In this document: piece after piece, positions 15,401 through 24,796 of the stretch
Layout: the number at the start of each line of letters is the position of its first letter
Position numbering within the stretch: position 1 is the stretch's first letter
Assembly (NCBI GenBank): GCA_031270205.1
Contig: JAISYA010000055.1
Span: forward strand, 1-46,767
Reading direction: 5' to 3'
Origin: Treponema sp.
GTDB lineage: Bacteria > Spirochaetota > Spirochaetia > Treponematales > Breznakiellaceae
DNA: 46,767 nt
Made by a program: the position numbers and the translations under genes
Notes under the pieces: model-generated
The model's input: only the letters and a program-made list of their open reading frames with translations
The model's database searches: none
What the model was told of the DNA's origin: nothing

Positions 15401-18304
15401 ATGAATTTGGAAAAAGACATATCAAAAACCGGCCCCGGTTCGAAAATCGGCAGATTTACCTTCATCACTGGTATTTTTGTCCTGTGCGCCGCGGTATTCA
15501 CCTGTACCGGCCTTCCCAAGCCCGGAATTGAGGCTTTTGGGGGGCTGGGAAAGCCCTCGGACCCGGTTCCCGTTATGGAAAAACTCAGGGCGGGGACTTT
15601 GCCCAGCGGCCTCCGTTATTTTATCCTTGAAAACACCAAGCCCGAAAAGCGGGCCTACCTGACTCTGGCGGTGAACGCCGGTTCCGTTCTTGAGACGGAG
15701 GAAGAGCGGGGCCTGGCCCATTTTGTGGAGCACATGGCCTTTAACGGCACTACCCGTTTTCCCGAAGCGGAACTGATAAGCTACCTGCGTTCCCTGGGCA
15801 TGCGTTTCGGGCCGGAAGTAAACGCCTACACAACGCTTGACGAGACGGTCTACGGAATCGAGGTTCCGGTTGAAACCGACAACGCGGGAGTACGGCGCAT
15901 TCCCGACACGGCCCTGGAGGTACTGGACGACTGGACGCGGGCCATTACCTTCGCGCCGGCGGACGTTGACGATGAACGGGCGGTTATAATGGAAGAATAC
16001 CGTTCCCGGCTGGGCGCGATGGACCGGGTCATGCGGCAGGCGCTGCCGGTACTGTTCCGCGGCTCGCTCTATGCGGAGCGCCTCCCCATCGGGCTGCCGG
16101 AAGTGATCCAGGGCGCGCCGGCATCGCTGCTGGAGGGCTTTTACAAAAAGTGGTACCGGGCCGACAATATGGCCCTGATCTTTGTGGGTGATTTTGACGG
16201 CGCGGCTCTTGAGGCTTCGCTGACCAGGCATTTTTTAATCCCCGCTCCGGCCTCTCCCACACAACGGCCTCAATACGATTTGCCTCCTCCCAAAAAGGGT
16301 AATCTTGAAACTTTGATTATCACCGACCCGGAGCTGACCGCCTCCTATGTCAATTTGTACTTCAAGCGCGGCCGTGAAGCGGCGCGGAATGACTTGTCTT
16401 ATTACCGCAGCGAAATTATTGATATACTCATCGACCAAATGCTGGCCTTCCGTTTTGAAGATCAGACGACGAAACCGGAAACTCCGTACATCTGGGCCAG
16501 CGCGGGAAAAATCCGCTACGGGGCGTCTTCCCGCTTTTACGTGATGACAGCCGAGGCAAAAACCGGCGCCGTTGAAGCGAGCCTTGCCGAACTGCTGCGG
16601 GTAAAAGAGACCATACTGCGCTACGGCTTTACCGAAGCGGAACTCAAAATCGCCGCCGACGCGCTCATCTCGAATGTGCGGAATATGGTTCAGGAAAAGG
16701 ATCGCCAGGAATCGGGGAACTATGTGTATTACCTTACCAACTATTTTCTTGAGGGAGGAAACCTGGCCGACGTGGAATGGGAGCTTAACGCGCTTCAGAA
16801 GCTGCTGCCCCTCATCGGTACGAGCGACATTGCCGCCGCCGTTAAAGATTACTTTAACGCGGGCGACCTGCAGGCGCTGATCTTCGCGCCGGAAGCGGAA
16901 AAGGCAAACCTGCCCGGCGAGGCGCGGATCAAACAGATGGTAAAGAAAAGCGCCAAAATGAAAATCGCCCCGCCCGAAACCAGTGTGGTGGAAAAAGGCT
17001 TTCTTTCCGAAACGCCCGCCAAAGGGCAAGTGGTTTCGCAAACCCTTGACAACGAAACCGGCGCGGCTGTCTGGGACCTGAGCAACGGCGCGCGGGTCAT
17101 CCTGAAGCCGACGCAGAACCGCAACGATGAAATCATCCTCCACGCCATGGCCAGGGGGGGGACCTCAAGCGCCGCGCCGGAAGACGCCGTGTCCGCGGAC
17201 CTTGCCGCCGAGATGCTGCAGGCTTCCGGCCTGGGGCCGTACTCCCGCCCGGAAATGATGCGGAAACTCGCGGACAAACAGGTTTCCCTCGGTTACGGCG
17301 TTTCCACTTACTACCGGAGCTTCCAGGGATCGGCCGCCGCCGAAGACCTTAAAACCCTCTTTGAAATGCTCTACCTGAGCTTCACCGATCCCCGTATCGA
17401 CACCGGGGCGGTTGACGCCATGCTGGACCAGCTCCGCAGCTCCCTCGCCCTGTGGGATGAAGACCCGAACAACGTGTTTTCCGACGCAATCACCAGCGCC
17501 GTCTACAGCGATCACCCCCGCTTCCAGTCCATGAAGCTGGCGGACATCTCCAAAGCAAAAATCGACCGCGCCCTGGCCTTTATCCTCCGGGGCCTTAACC
17601 CCGCCGATTACACCTTTGTCTTTACCGGAAACCTGGATATGGAAACCATGCGCGGTTACATCGAAACCTACATCGCTTCCATTCCCTCCAAAGAAAGCTG
17701 GAACTCCTGGACGAACCTGCATATACAGCGGCCGGGCAAAACCGAAAAAACCGTGTATAAGGGAAAGGAAGAGCGGAGCGCGGTGTACATGGGCTGGTTT
17801 ACCAAAGCCGCCTACAGCGAAGAACTCAGCGCCGCCGCCCAGGTACTCAGCGAATACCTTGATATCAGAATGACCGATGAGATCCGCGAAAAACTTGGCG
17901 GCGTCTATTCAATTTCCATAGGCCTTCCGGTCTCCCCCGTGCCTGATGAGGAACTGGCAATGATCGTGTACTTTGCCTGCGATCCCCGCCGGGCCAGGGA
18001 GCTTGTCTCCGCCGTTGAGGAACTGCTGAACCGGACCGCGTCCGAGCCGGTCAACGACGACATTTTCGCCAAGTCGGTGGAAGCCCTGAAAAAAGAATGG
18101 GAATCCTCGATACAGAGCAACGCATACATTGCCCAGAGCTACTCCAACTCGTCGGTACTGCTGAACCTGCCCCTGTCCCGCCTTGACAAGCGCCCTCGCT
18201 ACTACAGCGCCGTTACCCCCGGGGACATACAGAAACTCTGCGCCCAGGTTTTGCGGGACGGCCCCGCGCTGGTAATACTGTACCCGGAGGGAACAAAGCC
18301 GTAA
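15401..18304 (+). CDS. M16-family zinc metallopeptidase, two-domain, lipoprotein
   Basis: 967 aa from the ATG at 15401. A TTG at 15305 lies within a dispersed repeat and is unlikely to be the start. A hydrophobic N-terminus leads to a lipobox-like VFTC near residue 32. The active N-terminal half has the inverted zinc motif HFVEH (in 'GLAHFVEHMAFNGTTRFP') with the downstream Glu in 'AVIMEEYRSR'. The C-terminal half repeats the M16 fold without the motif, as in pitrilysin-type and PqqL-like enzymes of about 930-1000 aa. It is likely a periplasmic, membrane-anchored peptidase trimming exported peptides. The substrate is unknown. Confidence 0.88.
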   Translation: MNLEKDISKTGPGSKIGRFTFITGIFVLCAAVFTCTGLPKPGIEAFGGLGKPSDPVPVMEKLRAGTLPSGLRYFILENTKPEKRAYLTLAVNAGSVLETEEERGLAHFVEHMAFNGTTRFPEAELISYLRSLGMRFGPEVNAYTTLDETVYGIEVPVETDNAGVRRIPDTALEVLDDWTRAITFAPADVDDERAVIMEEYRSRLGAMDRVMRQALPVLFRGSLYAERLPIGLPEVIQGAPASLLEGFYKKWYRADNMALIFVGDFDGAALEASLTRHFLIPAPASPTQRPQYDLPPPKKGNLETLIITDPELTASYVNLYFKRGREAARNDLSYYRSEIIDILIDQMLAFRFEDQTTKPETPYIWASAGKIRYGASSRFYVMTAEAKTGAVEASLAELLRVKETILRYGFTEAELKIAADALISNVRNMVQEKDRQESGNYVYYLTNYFLEGGNLADVEWELNALQKLLPLIGTSDIAAAVKDYFNAGDLQALIFAPEAEKANLPGEARIKQMVKKSAKMKIAPPETSVVEKGFLSETPAKGQVVSQTLDNETGAAVWDLSNGARVILKPTQNRNDEIILHAMARGGTSSAAPEDAVSADLAAEMLQASGLGPYSRPEMMRKLADKQVSLGYGVSTYYRSFQGSAAAEDLKTLFEMLYLSFTDPRIDTGAVDAMLDQLRSSLALWDEDPNNVFSDAITSAVYSDHPRFQSMKLADISKAKIDRALAFILRGLNPADYTFVFTGNLDMETMRGYIETYIASIPSKESWNSWTNLHIQRPGKTEKTVYKGKEERSAVYMGWFTKAAYSEELSAAAQVLSEYLDIRMTDEIREKLGGVYSISIGLPVSPVPDEELAMIVYFACDPRRARELVSAVEELLNRTASEPVNDDIFAKSVEALKKEWESSIQSNAYIAQSYSNSSVLLNLPLSRLDKRPRYYSAVTPGDIQKLCAQVLRDGPALVILYPEGTKP

Positions 18305-18374
18305 GAAGCGGGGGAAGCGGCCCGCTGTCAACAAGTCAAGAAGAGGTATCCGCGGATTACCTTTCGCGCGAATT

Positions 18375-18403
18375 TTGCCCGTTTTATTGTATACTGCTAT
18401 AGT
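18375..18403 (+). promoter_or_regulatory. Promoter candidate for the YqeB-like gene
   Basis: TTGCCC (18375-18380), 17 bp, TATAGT (18398-18403), 51 bp before the start codon. The -10 box is strong; the -35 box is moderate. Confidence 0.5.
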
Positions 18404-18453
18404 CAGGAGAACGGCCATAATCATATTCTTGGCGCTTAACGGGAGGACATGTG

Positions 18454-19251
18454 ATGATTGTGCTTATTAAAGGCGCGGGGGATCTGGCTTCGGGAGTCGC
18501 CTTGCGGCTTTGTCACGCGGGCTTTGATGTTGCCATGACCGAAATCCCCGCTCCTTTGGCGGTGCGGAGAACGGTCTCTTTTTCCCGGGCGGTGTATGAG
18601 GGCAGGACGCAGGTGGAGGACCTTACCGCGGTTCTGGTAAAGAACGAAGGCGGGATGCGCGCCGCTTTTGAGCGGAAACAGATCGCCGTGTTTGTTGATC
18701 CTGAGGCCGCCATTGTCAGGCGGCTTCGGCCCGCTGTTCTGGTGGACGCCGTCATGGCAAAAAAAAATCTGGGGACCGGCATCAATGACGCGCCGGCGGT
18801 GATCGGCGTGGGGCCGGGTTTTACCGCGGGAATTGATTGTCACGCCGTTATTGAAACCATGCGGGGCCATACCCTGGGGCGGGTACTAACCGAAGGAAGC
18901 GCCCTGCCCAATACCGGCGTCCCCGGCGACATCGCGGGCTGCACCGTGGAACGGCTGCTTCGTTCCCCCGCCGATGGTATTTTCGAGCCGTTAGCTGAAA
19001 TTGGAGACAGGGCGCGCAAAGGCGAAGAAGTTGCCCGGGTACACTCGGCGGACAGCATCGTCCCCCTCTTTGCGGAAATAGACGGCATAGTGCGGGGTCT
19101 TCTCCCCGCGGGTATCGCCGTTACAAAGGGGACGAAGGCCGGGGACATCGATCCCCGCTGTGAGCGTTCCAATTGTTTTACCGTTTCCGACAAGGCCCTG
19201 GCGGTAGCCGGCGGCGTACTGGAAGCGGCGCTGCGGTTTTCCCCCTCTTAA
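18454..19251 (+). CDS. yqeB: YqeB / EF2563-type molybdenum hydroxylase accessory protein
   Basis: 265 aa. The ATG at 18454 is preferred over the GTG at 18451 because GGGAGGA lies 7 bases upstream. The N-terminus is a nucleotide-binding 'IKGAGDLASGVALRLCHAGF', and the conserved 'EIPAPLAVRRTVSFSRAVYE' follows. These features define the XdhC-related family linked to selenium-dependent molybdenum hydroxylases. Members are thought to help load or sulfurate the molybdenum cofactor. No hydroxylase, selD or mob/moa genes are in this window, so the partner must be elsewhere. It has its own promoter and converges with the TPR gene. Confidence 0.8.
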   Translation: MIVLIKGAGDLASGVALRLCHAGFDVAMTEIPAPLAVRRTVSFSRAVYEGRTQVEDLTAVLVKNEGGMRAAFERKQIAVFVDPEAAIVRRLRPAVLVDAVMAKKNLGTGINDAPAVIGVGPGFTAGIDCHAVIETMRGHTLGRVLTEGSALPNTGVPGDIAGCTVERLLRSPADGIFEPLAEIGDRARKGEEVARVHSADSIVPLFAEIDGIVRGLLPAGIAVTKGTKAGDIDPRCERSNCFTVSDKALAVAGGVLEAALRFSPS

Positions 19252-19268
19252 CTCGCCTTTAGCTCATC

Positions 19269-21266
19269 TTACCGCAAAGTCCGCAGCAGGCTCCGCAGTT
19301 CGGGGTTGGCCGCCGTCTCCGCCGTTGCGCCGCCGGACGGCTTGTCTTTTTCGGCCTGCAGGATGATCTCGTCACCGGCTTCAATGCGGTCAAAAAAACC
19401 GCTGCGGGTTAAAGCGCCCGCGGCTACTTCCTCATCGGCGCTGTCGATGGTGATTGTTCCCACGAGATCGTCGGCGGTGTAGAGCAGGGCGATACCTTCG
19501 TTGGCGATTTGGGGACGGCCTTTTTTCACTACGTCAAACACGTCGCCGGCTTTTACCCCATCCGCCCTGCCTTTGTCGATAAGCCCCTGGCCCTGCCGGC
19601 GGCTGAGGAGTCCGGCCCTGAAGGGAAGCGAGGCGGCAAGCTGGTCTGTAATGCCCCGGCCGGCGTTGCGCAGCCGGTCCGCGCCGGTACGGAAAGTGGA
19701 AAATGTTCCCGCCGCAGCGCCGGTACGGGCGACAAATAATTCGCCGCTGAGGGAGATGTCCCGCTCGTTTTCCGCCGCCGAAACAATGAGAAAATAATCC
19801 GCCCCCGCTTCCCTGGCGGCTCTGAAGGCCAGCGAAAAAGAGGGCTGCCGCAATTCCAGATTCATCGGAGAAATAGCGCGGTCATGGATCAGCAGTTCCT
19901 TTATATACGAAGCGGCGATTGCCCCCGCGTCAGCGTGGCGGAAACTGGACTGCCCGGCCAGGGAAAAGACGGCGATGTTCCAGTACCGCCTGGAGAATTC
20001 CACCGGGTCTACCTGCCAGCGCCGGAAAAGCGCGCCGGAGAGGAGCGAACTGTAGGCCTCCACCGCGTCGTTGAGCGCCCGGTCGGCAAGCCCCTGGTCT
20101 TGCAGGAAACGGAGTTCTTCAAGATAGCGGGCGGGGTAGCCCTGCAGCCGGAGCAGTTCCGCGTATTCCCGGCGGTCACGGGCGTAGGGGTTAAGACGCA
20201 GGCCCCGGCGGTATTCAAAGAGGGCCTGTTCAACGAGGTTGCGGGAGCGGTAATCTCTGGCCCGGTCAAAGTGCCAGGCGGCCCAGCGGCTCCGGCGGGG
20301 ATCCTCAAGGGCGGTACTGGCGATAAGGGTTTCCTCAAGGGCGGCGCGGACGAATTCGTCATCGGAGGCTGCGCTTATGGCGCTAAGCACGCCAAGGGCG
20401 TCAGCGCTGCGGCCAAGCCTGATAAGGGAAAGGCCCTTGAGATACCAGGCGCTGACGTCGTCCCGGTCGGCGGCGATGGACTCGTCGGCAAGGCGGGCCG
20501 CTTCCTCGTACTGGCCGCTCCGGTAGCGGAGGCTTGCCAAAAGAGAGCGGGCCGGACCGTAGCCGGGTTTGAAGTACAGGGCCTGTTCCGCGTATCTGAT
20601 CGCCTGGGGGAGCCTGGCCCCCTGCGCGTTGAGGTACGCGGCGTAATAAAAAACCCGGTAATCATCGGGGTGGCGGGCAAGGGCCCGGTCTATGAAGGAG
20701 ATCGCCGTGTCGGTATCGCCCAGGGAGCCTGAGACGAGGGCCAGTGAAATGAGGAGCCGCCGGTCGTCAGGGTAGCGCCGGACCGCCTCTCTGTAACGGA
20801 GCAGCGCCTCGGACGGCCTGCCTCTGGCAATGTCCAGTTCGCCTGATGTAAAGAGGGCTTCGCGGTTGTAAGGTTCCCTGGCAAGCACATCGGAAATGAC
20901 CGCCGCCGCCGCGTCCAGGCGGCCTAGGGCGATGAGGATAAAAGCCTCAAGGTTCGCCGCCGCCATGTTGGAACGGGCAAGGGAGCGGGCCTTGCGCGCC
21001 CAAAGCAGGGCCTGATCAAATTCACCCAACTCATAATAACACTCGGCAAGGGCCGCGGTTCCTTCGGCGTGGGCCGGGTTGAGTCTGATACACTCGATAA
21101 AGGATTCCGAGGCGGAATACCAGTCCTCAAGGGACATGTATTCCCTGCCCCGCTCATAGTAGACTGCCGCCTCCGCCGTCCCTCCACGGGGGACGCCCTG
21201 CGCCGCAAGCTCAAAACCGGAGGCGAGGCATAACGCGAAGATCAGAAACAAGACACGTAATTTCAC
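19269..21266 (-). CDS. Exported TPR-repeat protein
   Basis: 665 aa from a GTG start with AGGAGGGA just upstream. The signal peptide (LRVLFLIFALCLASGFELAA) is cut before QG. Residues about 30-390 are a long run of tetratricopeptide repeats, for example 'GEFDQALLWARKARSLARSN', 'PDDYRVFYYAAYLNAQGARL' and 'SGQYEEAARLADESIAADRD'. The C-terminal 270 residues include a region with 'LIDKGRADGVKAGDVFDVVK' and 'VAAGALTRSGFFDRIEAGDE'. This resembles the small beta domain found at the end of FlgT-like periplasmic proteins. It is a likely periplasmic scaffold for envelope or flagellar assembly, with no direct evidence for either. Confidence 0.75.
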   Translation of the reverse strand: MKLRVLFLIFALCLASGFELAAQGVPRGGTAEAAVYYERGREYMSLEDWYSASESFIECIRLNPAHAEGTAALAECYYELGEFDQALLWARKARSLARSNMAAANLEAFILIALGRLDAAAAVISDVLAREPYNREALFTSGELDIARGRPSEALLRYREAVRRYPDDRRLLISLALVSGSLGDTDTAISFIDRALARHPDDYRVFYYAAYLNAQGARLPQAIRYAEQALYFKPGYGPARSLLASLRYRSGQYEEAARLADESIAADRDDVSAWYLKGLSLIRLGRSADALGVLSAISAASDDEFVRAALEETLIASTALEDPRRSRWAAWHFDRARDYRSRNLVEQALFEYRRGLRLNPYARDRREYAELLRLQGYPARYLEELRFLQDQGLADRALNDAVEAYSSLLSGALFRRWQVDPVEFSRRYWNIAVFSLAGQSSFRHADAGAIAASYIKELLIHDRAISPMNLELRQPSFSLAFRAAREAGADYFLIVSAAENERDISLSGELFVARTGAAAGTFSTFRTGADRLRNAGRGITDQLAASLPFRAGLLSRRQGQGLIDKGRADGVKAGDVFDVVKKGRPQIANEGIALLYTADDLVGTITIDSADEEVAAGALTRSGFFDRIEAGDEIILQAEKDKPSGGATAETAANPELRSLLRTLR

Positions 21267-21288
21267 CCTCCCTCCTATGCAAAGGCTC

Positions 21289-22041
21289 CTAGTCTTCTTT
21301 GCGCAGCGCTATTTTCACCGAATTGATCCTGTGGCCGTCCATGTCCTGAATAATAAAATCAGTGCCCTGATATTCGGTCTTTTCGTATTTTACCGGTATC
21401 TTGCCGAAGAGGTCAAACACAAAGCCGCCCAGGGTGTCGAAGTCTTCGGCGGGAAGAGTCAGGCCCGTTTCCTCGGCAAGGTCTTTCAGGTTTACCCCGG
21501 CGTCGCAGAGCCAGACGCCCTCTCCCAATTGAACTATGTCTTCGGTTTCATGATCGAATTCGTCCTGAATGTCGCCGACAATTTCCTCGATAATATTTTC
21601 CATGCAAACGATGCCCGATACCCCGCCGTATTCATCCACCACTACGGCGATGTGCACGCGGCGGCGGCGAAGTTCCCGCAGGAGATCGTCGATGTGCTTT
21701 GAAACCGGAACAAAAAAAGGCTTGCGGACCAGGGCTTTAATATCAAACGGCGTGTCGCGGACCAGGGCCTTGAGCACGTCTTTAACGTAGAGAATCCCTA
21801 TCACGTTGTCAATGGTATCCTCGTATACCGGAAAGCGGGAATGTTCGCTGTCCGCTATCAGCGAGAGCAGTTCGTCTTTGGAAGCCGCGGCGGAAAGAAA
21901 AACCGTGCTTGTCCGGGGAACCATCACTTCCTTGACCGTGGTGTCCGAAAGTTCAACTACTCCCCGGATCATTTGCTGCTGATCTTCCTCAAGTTCCCTG
22001 ATCGCCCTGGGATTAAAAATGCCGGAAAAGGGACCTTTCAT
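21289..22041 (-). CDS. corC: CBS-pair / CorC-HlyC domain protein
   Basis: 250 aa, the short CorC form with no membrane DUF21 domain. Two CBS domains: 'VKEVMVPRTSTVFLSAAASK' opens the first and 'VPVSKHIDDLLRELRRRRVH' the second, with 'VAVVVDEYGGVSGIVCMENI' near residue 130. The CorC/HlyC transporter-associated domain follows ('DFDTLGGFVFDLFGKIP'). Members affect Mg/Co efflux; the 'hemolysin' label is historical. The start ATG overlaps the ybeY stop (ATGA), placing it last in the phoH-pgpH-ybeY-corC operon, a gene order common in many bacteria. Confidence 0.88.
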   Translation of the reverse strand: MKGPFSGIFNPRAIRELEEDQQQMIRGVVELSDTTVKEVMVPRTSTVFLSAAASKDELLSLIADSEHSRFPVYEDTIDNVIGILYVKDVLKALVRDTPFDIKALVRKPFFVPVSKHIDDLLRELRRRRVHIAVVVDEYGGVSGIVCMENIIEEIVGDIQDEFDHETEDIVQLGEGVWLCDAGVNLKDLAEETGLTLPAEDFDTLGGFVFDLFGKIPVKYEKTEYQGTDFIIQDMDGHRINSVKIALRKED

Positions 22042-22544
22042 CCGTCCCCTCCCTGTGGTAACTCTTCCACCGGAGCTGACGCCGCCCCGGTTAAAATGCG
22101 CTCTTCCTTAAGTCTTGCCAATATACGCTCCTGTAAAACAATCATAGGCTCGGTATCATCGTTGGTCCGGTGATCCATGCCGTCTAAATGCAGGATACCA
22201 TGAATGAGCAGACGGCGTAACTCCTCATCCTCGCTGGTTTGAAAATAGAGCGCGTTTTCCCGCAGGGTGTCAAGGGAAATGACAATATCCCCCGGCAGAT
22301 AGCGCCTGCCGCCATCTTCGCCGCTTTCCTCGGCGCCCAGCTCAAAAGAGAGCACGTCGGTGGCTTCGTCTTTGCCGCGGTAGCGGGCATTGAGGGCCTG
22401 TATGGTTTTATCGCCGCAGAGCATAATCGAAAGGTCCCAGTTGTCCCGCCCGATTGCGTCAAGCGCCTTTAGCGCGTAACGCTTGACGCCGCCGCTCCAG
22501 ACCGGCAGCGGCGCTTCCTCGACGGTAAGAGCTACACGGTTCAT
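22038..22544 (-). CDS. ybeY: Endoribonuclease YbeY
   Basis: 168 aa, typical length. The zinc site HGILHLDGMDH lies near residue 125, matching the family H-x3-H-x5-H signature. The preceding 'LSFELGAEESGEDGGRRYLP' plus 'GDIVISLDTLRENA' block is the conserved 'vLSFp...lGDI.is' region, here with an inserted acidic loop. YbeY matures the 3' end of 16S rRNA and takes part in ribosome quality control. Both ends overlap neighbours by four bases (ATGA with pgpH and with corC), so translation is coupled. Confidence 0.93.
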   Translation of the reverse strand: MNRVALTVEEAPLPVWSGGVKRYALKALDAIGRDNWDLSIMLCGDKTIQALNARYRGKDEATDVLSFELGAEESGEDGGRRYLPGDIVISLDTLRENALYFQTSEDEELRRLLIHGILHLDGMDHRTNDDTEPMIVLQERILARLKEERILTGAASAPVEELPQGGDG

Positions 22545-24796
22545 TTTTCTTCTTCCCTGGATTCTTTCCCGTTCCTTTCTTTTTTCTGATCCGGGTATTC
22601 TATTCGGGAATGATAGTAGCCTGCCAGCACTCTGACAAACGCATTCTTGATGGTTTCCAAATCGCGGAAGGTCAGCTCCGACTCGGCAAGCTGGCCGTGC
22701 TCGACCTTGGCGCTGAACAGCCGCTGGATGAATTTTTCCATTTTCGCCGCGGTAGGCTTGCTCAATGTCCGCACCGCCGCCTCGGTCACATCGGCCAGCA
22801 TCACCACCGCGGATTCCCTTGAGCGTGGAGGAGTGCCGGGGTAGCTGAAGTCCTCGGCATTAACCTGGTCCTCCTTCTGAACAGCCTTGTTATAAAACCA
22901 TGAGATGAGCGAATTGCCGTGATGTTCGGCGATAATACTGATCACGTCTTTGGGAAGGCCGAGGCTTCGGGCCTTTTCAACGCCCAGCTTTACATGACTA
23001 CGGATCACCGTAGCCGAAAGCCTCGGGGCGATGTCGTCGTGTTTGTTATGATCGGTTTGATTTTCCACAAAGTAACCGGGATTTTCCATTTTGCCGATGT
23101 CGTGGTAATAGGCCCCCACCCGCGCAAGGAGCGGGTCCGCGCCGATGTCCTGGCATGCCTGCTCGGCAAGGTTTGCCACCATTATTGAATGACTATAAGT
23201 GCCCGGCGCGGTGGTAAAGAGTTTCCGCAAAATCGGGGCGTTCAGGTCCGAAAGCTCCATAAGCCTGAAAGGGGTAACGGCGTTCAGGACGTTTTCCAGC
23301 GGCGGCAGGACGCCGAGGACCAGCATCCCCGAAATAATGCCGTTCAGGGCGGCCCAGAACAGCATAACCGGATAATCGGCGGGGCTGGCGCCGCGCATAA
23401 GCAGAATCACAATAACCGCCAGACAGTTGGCCGCGGCGATAATGAGTCCCGCCTTGATAAGGTCCATCCGTTTTTCAGCGTCTTTGAGAACGGTCGAGGC
23501 CGCCACGCCGGAAATCAGGGCGAAAATGTAGGAAGCGGTGTCAAAGGAACCTGAAAGATATGCCCCCAGCGGAAAGGCCAGGGCTATAACCAGAGCCAGG
23601 CGGGCGCCCATAAATACGGCAGGGATCATCACCAGGAGCGCGGTGGGAAAAACAATGGCCGCGGGAAAACCTTCGATGCCGCCGGGCGAGATGTTTTTTA
23701 TCAACACCGCGCCGGTCAGGTAGAGGCACGCAAGGGCGGAAAGGAGATAGCTCTCGCTGTCATTCAGTTCCCTGCCCAGCACAAGGCGTCCCCGCAAAAA
23801 AATAAAAAGCACATAGACAAGGGAGATAAGCAGCACAAGGCCGATGACATTACGGGGATCTTTCTCGGAGTTGGAAAGGTACAGGGCCTGCAGGGCCTGC
23901 AGGCCCTGCATTTCATCCGCGGTTATGACAAACCCTTTTCTGATTATCTTCATTCCTTTTTTTATATACTTAATAACCGGCGCGACCCGTTCCCTGGCTT
24001 CCGCTATACGCCTGTGGGAATCAGCAAGGGAGAAAAAAACATTTTCTTTAATAAAAGGACGCAGCAGATCGGCGCCTATCGTCCTGAAAGACACGGGCAT
24101 ATCCGCGTTTTTTACCGTCTGTTCAAGGGCTTCCCGCACAGTGTCGGCGGTAACAATGCTGCTGTAAGGCATCTGTTCCCATCCGGTTCCGGAACCCGAA
24201 GGGTTAAGCAGTTCCACCGCGTCAGAACTGTAGTTTTTTATTTCCGCGCTGTCGAGGGAAAAAACTCCCCTCGTCAAAACGGCGTCCAGCGCTTCAAGGC
24301 CGAAACCCCTGAAGGCGGCCCGTTCGGGGGCGGCAACATACGCGGCAATGGTCTCGTTTGAAAAGAAAGCCGGATACTTGGCCTGAATCGCAAGGCGGAA
24401 AGGAGCGGCGGCGGAGTTTTCGGCCAGCTTGTCGGCAAAATCGCAGAAGGCGTTCCAGGAATCCCGCGCCTCCATTTCCGCCTCTCTGGAATGGCGGAAG
24501 ACCGCGGGAACCAGCCGGTCCTGGTTTTCCATGCGGATGCGGGTCGCTTCCTCGTCAATATACGATACCGGGTATCCGGCGATCACATCCCGGTCGGCAA
24601 CCTTGCCGGTTTCAAAATCCCGAATGTCCCCCATTCCCGCGCCGCCGCCCATATTGCCCAGCACTACCAGAACCGAAATCAGAAAGGAACAAAGGCTGAC
24701 CAGGCCGGGAGCTATATGGGATCGGGTAAGGTTAAAAACTCCGCCCAGGGAATTCCGAATGTCCCTGATAAAGAGGTTAAATTTCCTGGTCATCAT
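22541..24796 (-). CDS. pgpH: 7TM-HD protein, PgpH-type c-di-AMP phosphodiesterase
   Basis: 751 aa. There is an N-terminal membrane helix ('GLVSLCSFLISVLVVLGNMG'), then a large extracytoplasmic 7TMR-HDED domain (about 45-310). A block of seven helices follows (about 325-500), then a cytoplasmic HD domain whose metal ligands include 'YSHSIMVANLAEQ' and 'YYHDIGKMENPGYFVENQ'. The domain order and length match PgpH, which hydrolyses cyclic di-AMP. That activity is inferred from family membership. The start overlaps the phoH end by 20 bp. Within the gene a small repeat of CTGCAGGGC-like units (about 23881-23910) encodes LQGLQALQALY; similar slips are not seen elsewhere in the operon. Confidence 0.9.
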   Translation of the reverse strand: MMTRKFNLFIRDIRNSLGGVFNLTRSHIAPGLVSLCSFLISVLVVLGNMGGGAGMGDIRDFETGKVADRDVIAGYPVSYIDEEATRIRMENQDRLVPAVFRHSREAEMEARDSWNAFCDFADKLAENSAAAPFRLAIQAKYPAFFSNETIAAYVAAPERAAFRGFGLEALDAVLTRGVFSLDSAEIKNYSSDAVELLNPSGSGTGWEQMPYSSIVTADTVREALEQTVKNADMPVSFRTIGADLLRPFIKENVFFSLADSHRRIAEARERVAPVIKYIKKGMKIIRKGFVITADEMQGLQALQALYLSNSEKDPRNVIGLVLLISLVYVLFIFLRGRLVLGRELNDSESYLLSALACLYLTGAVLIKNISPGGIEGFPAAIVFPTALLVMIPAVFMGARLALVIALAFPLGAYLSGSFDTASYIFALISGVAASTVLKDAEKRMDLIKAGLIIAAANCLAVIVILLMRGASPADYPVMLFWAALNGIISGMLVLGVLPPLENVLNAVTPFRLMELSDLNAPILRKLFTTAPGTYSHSIMVANLAEQACQDIGADPLLARVGAYYHDIGKMENPGYFVENQTDHNKHDDIAPRLSATVIRSHVKLGVEKARSLGLPKDVISIIAEHHGNSLISWFYNKAVQKEDQVNAEDFSYPGTPPRSRESAVVMLADVTEAAVRTLSKPTAAKMEKFIQRLFSAKVEHGQLAESELTFRDLETIKNAFVRVLAGYYHSRIEYPDQKKERNGKESREEEK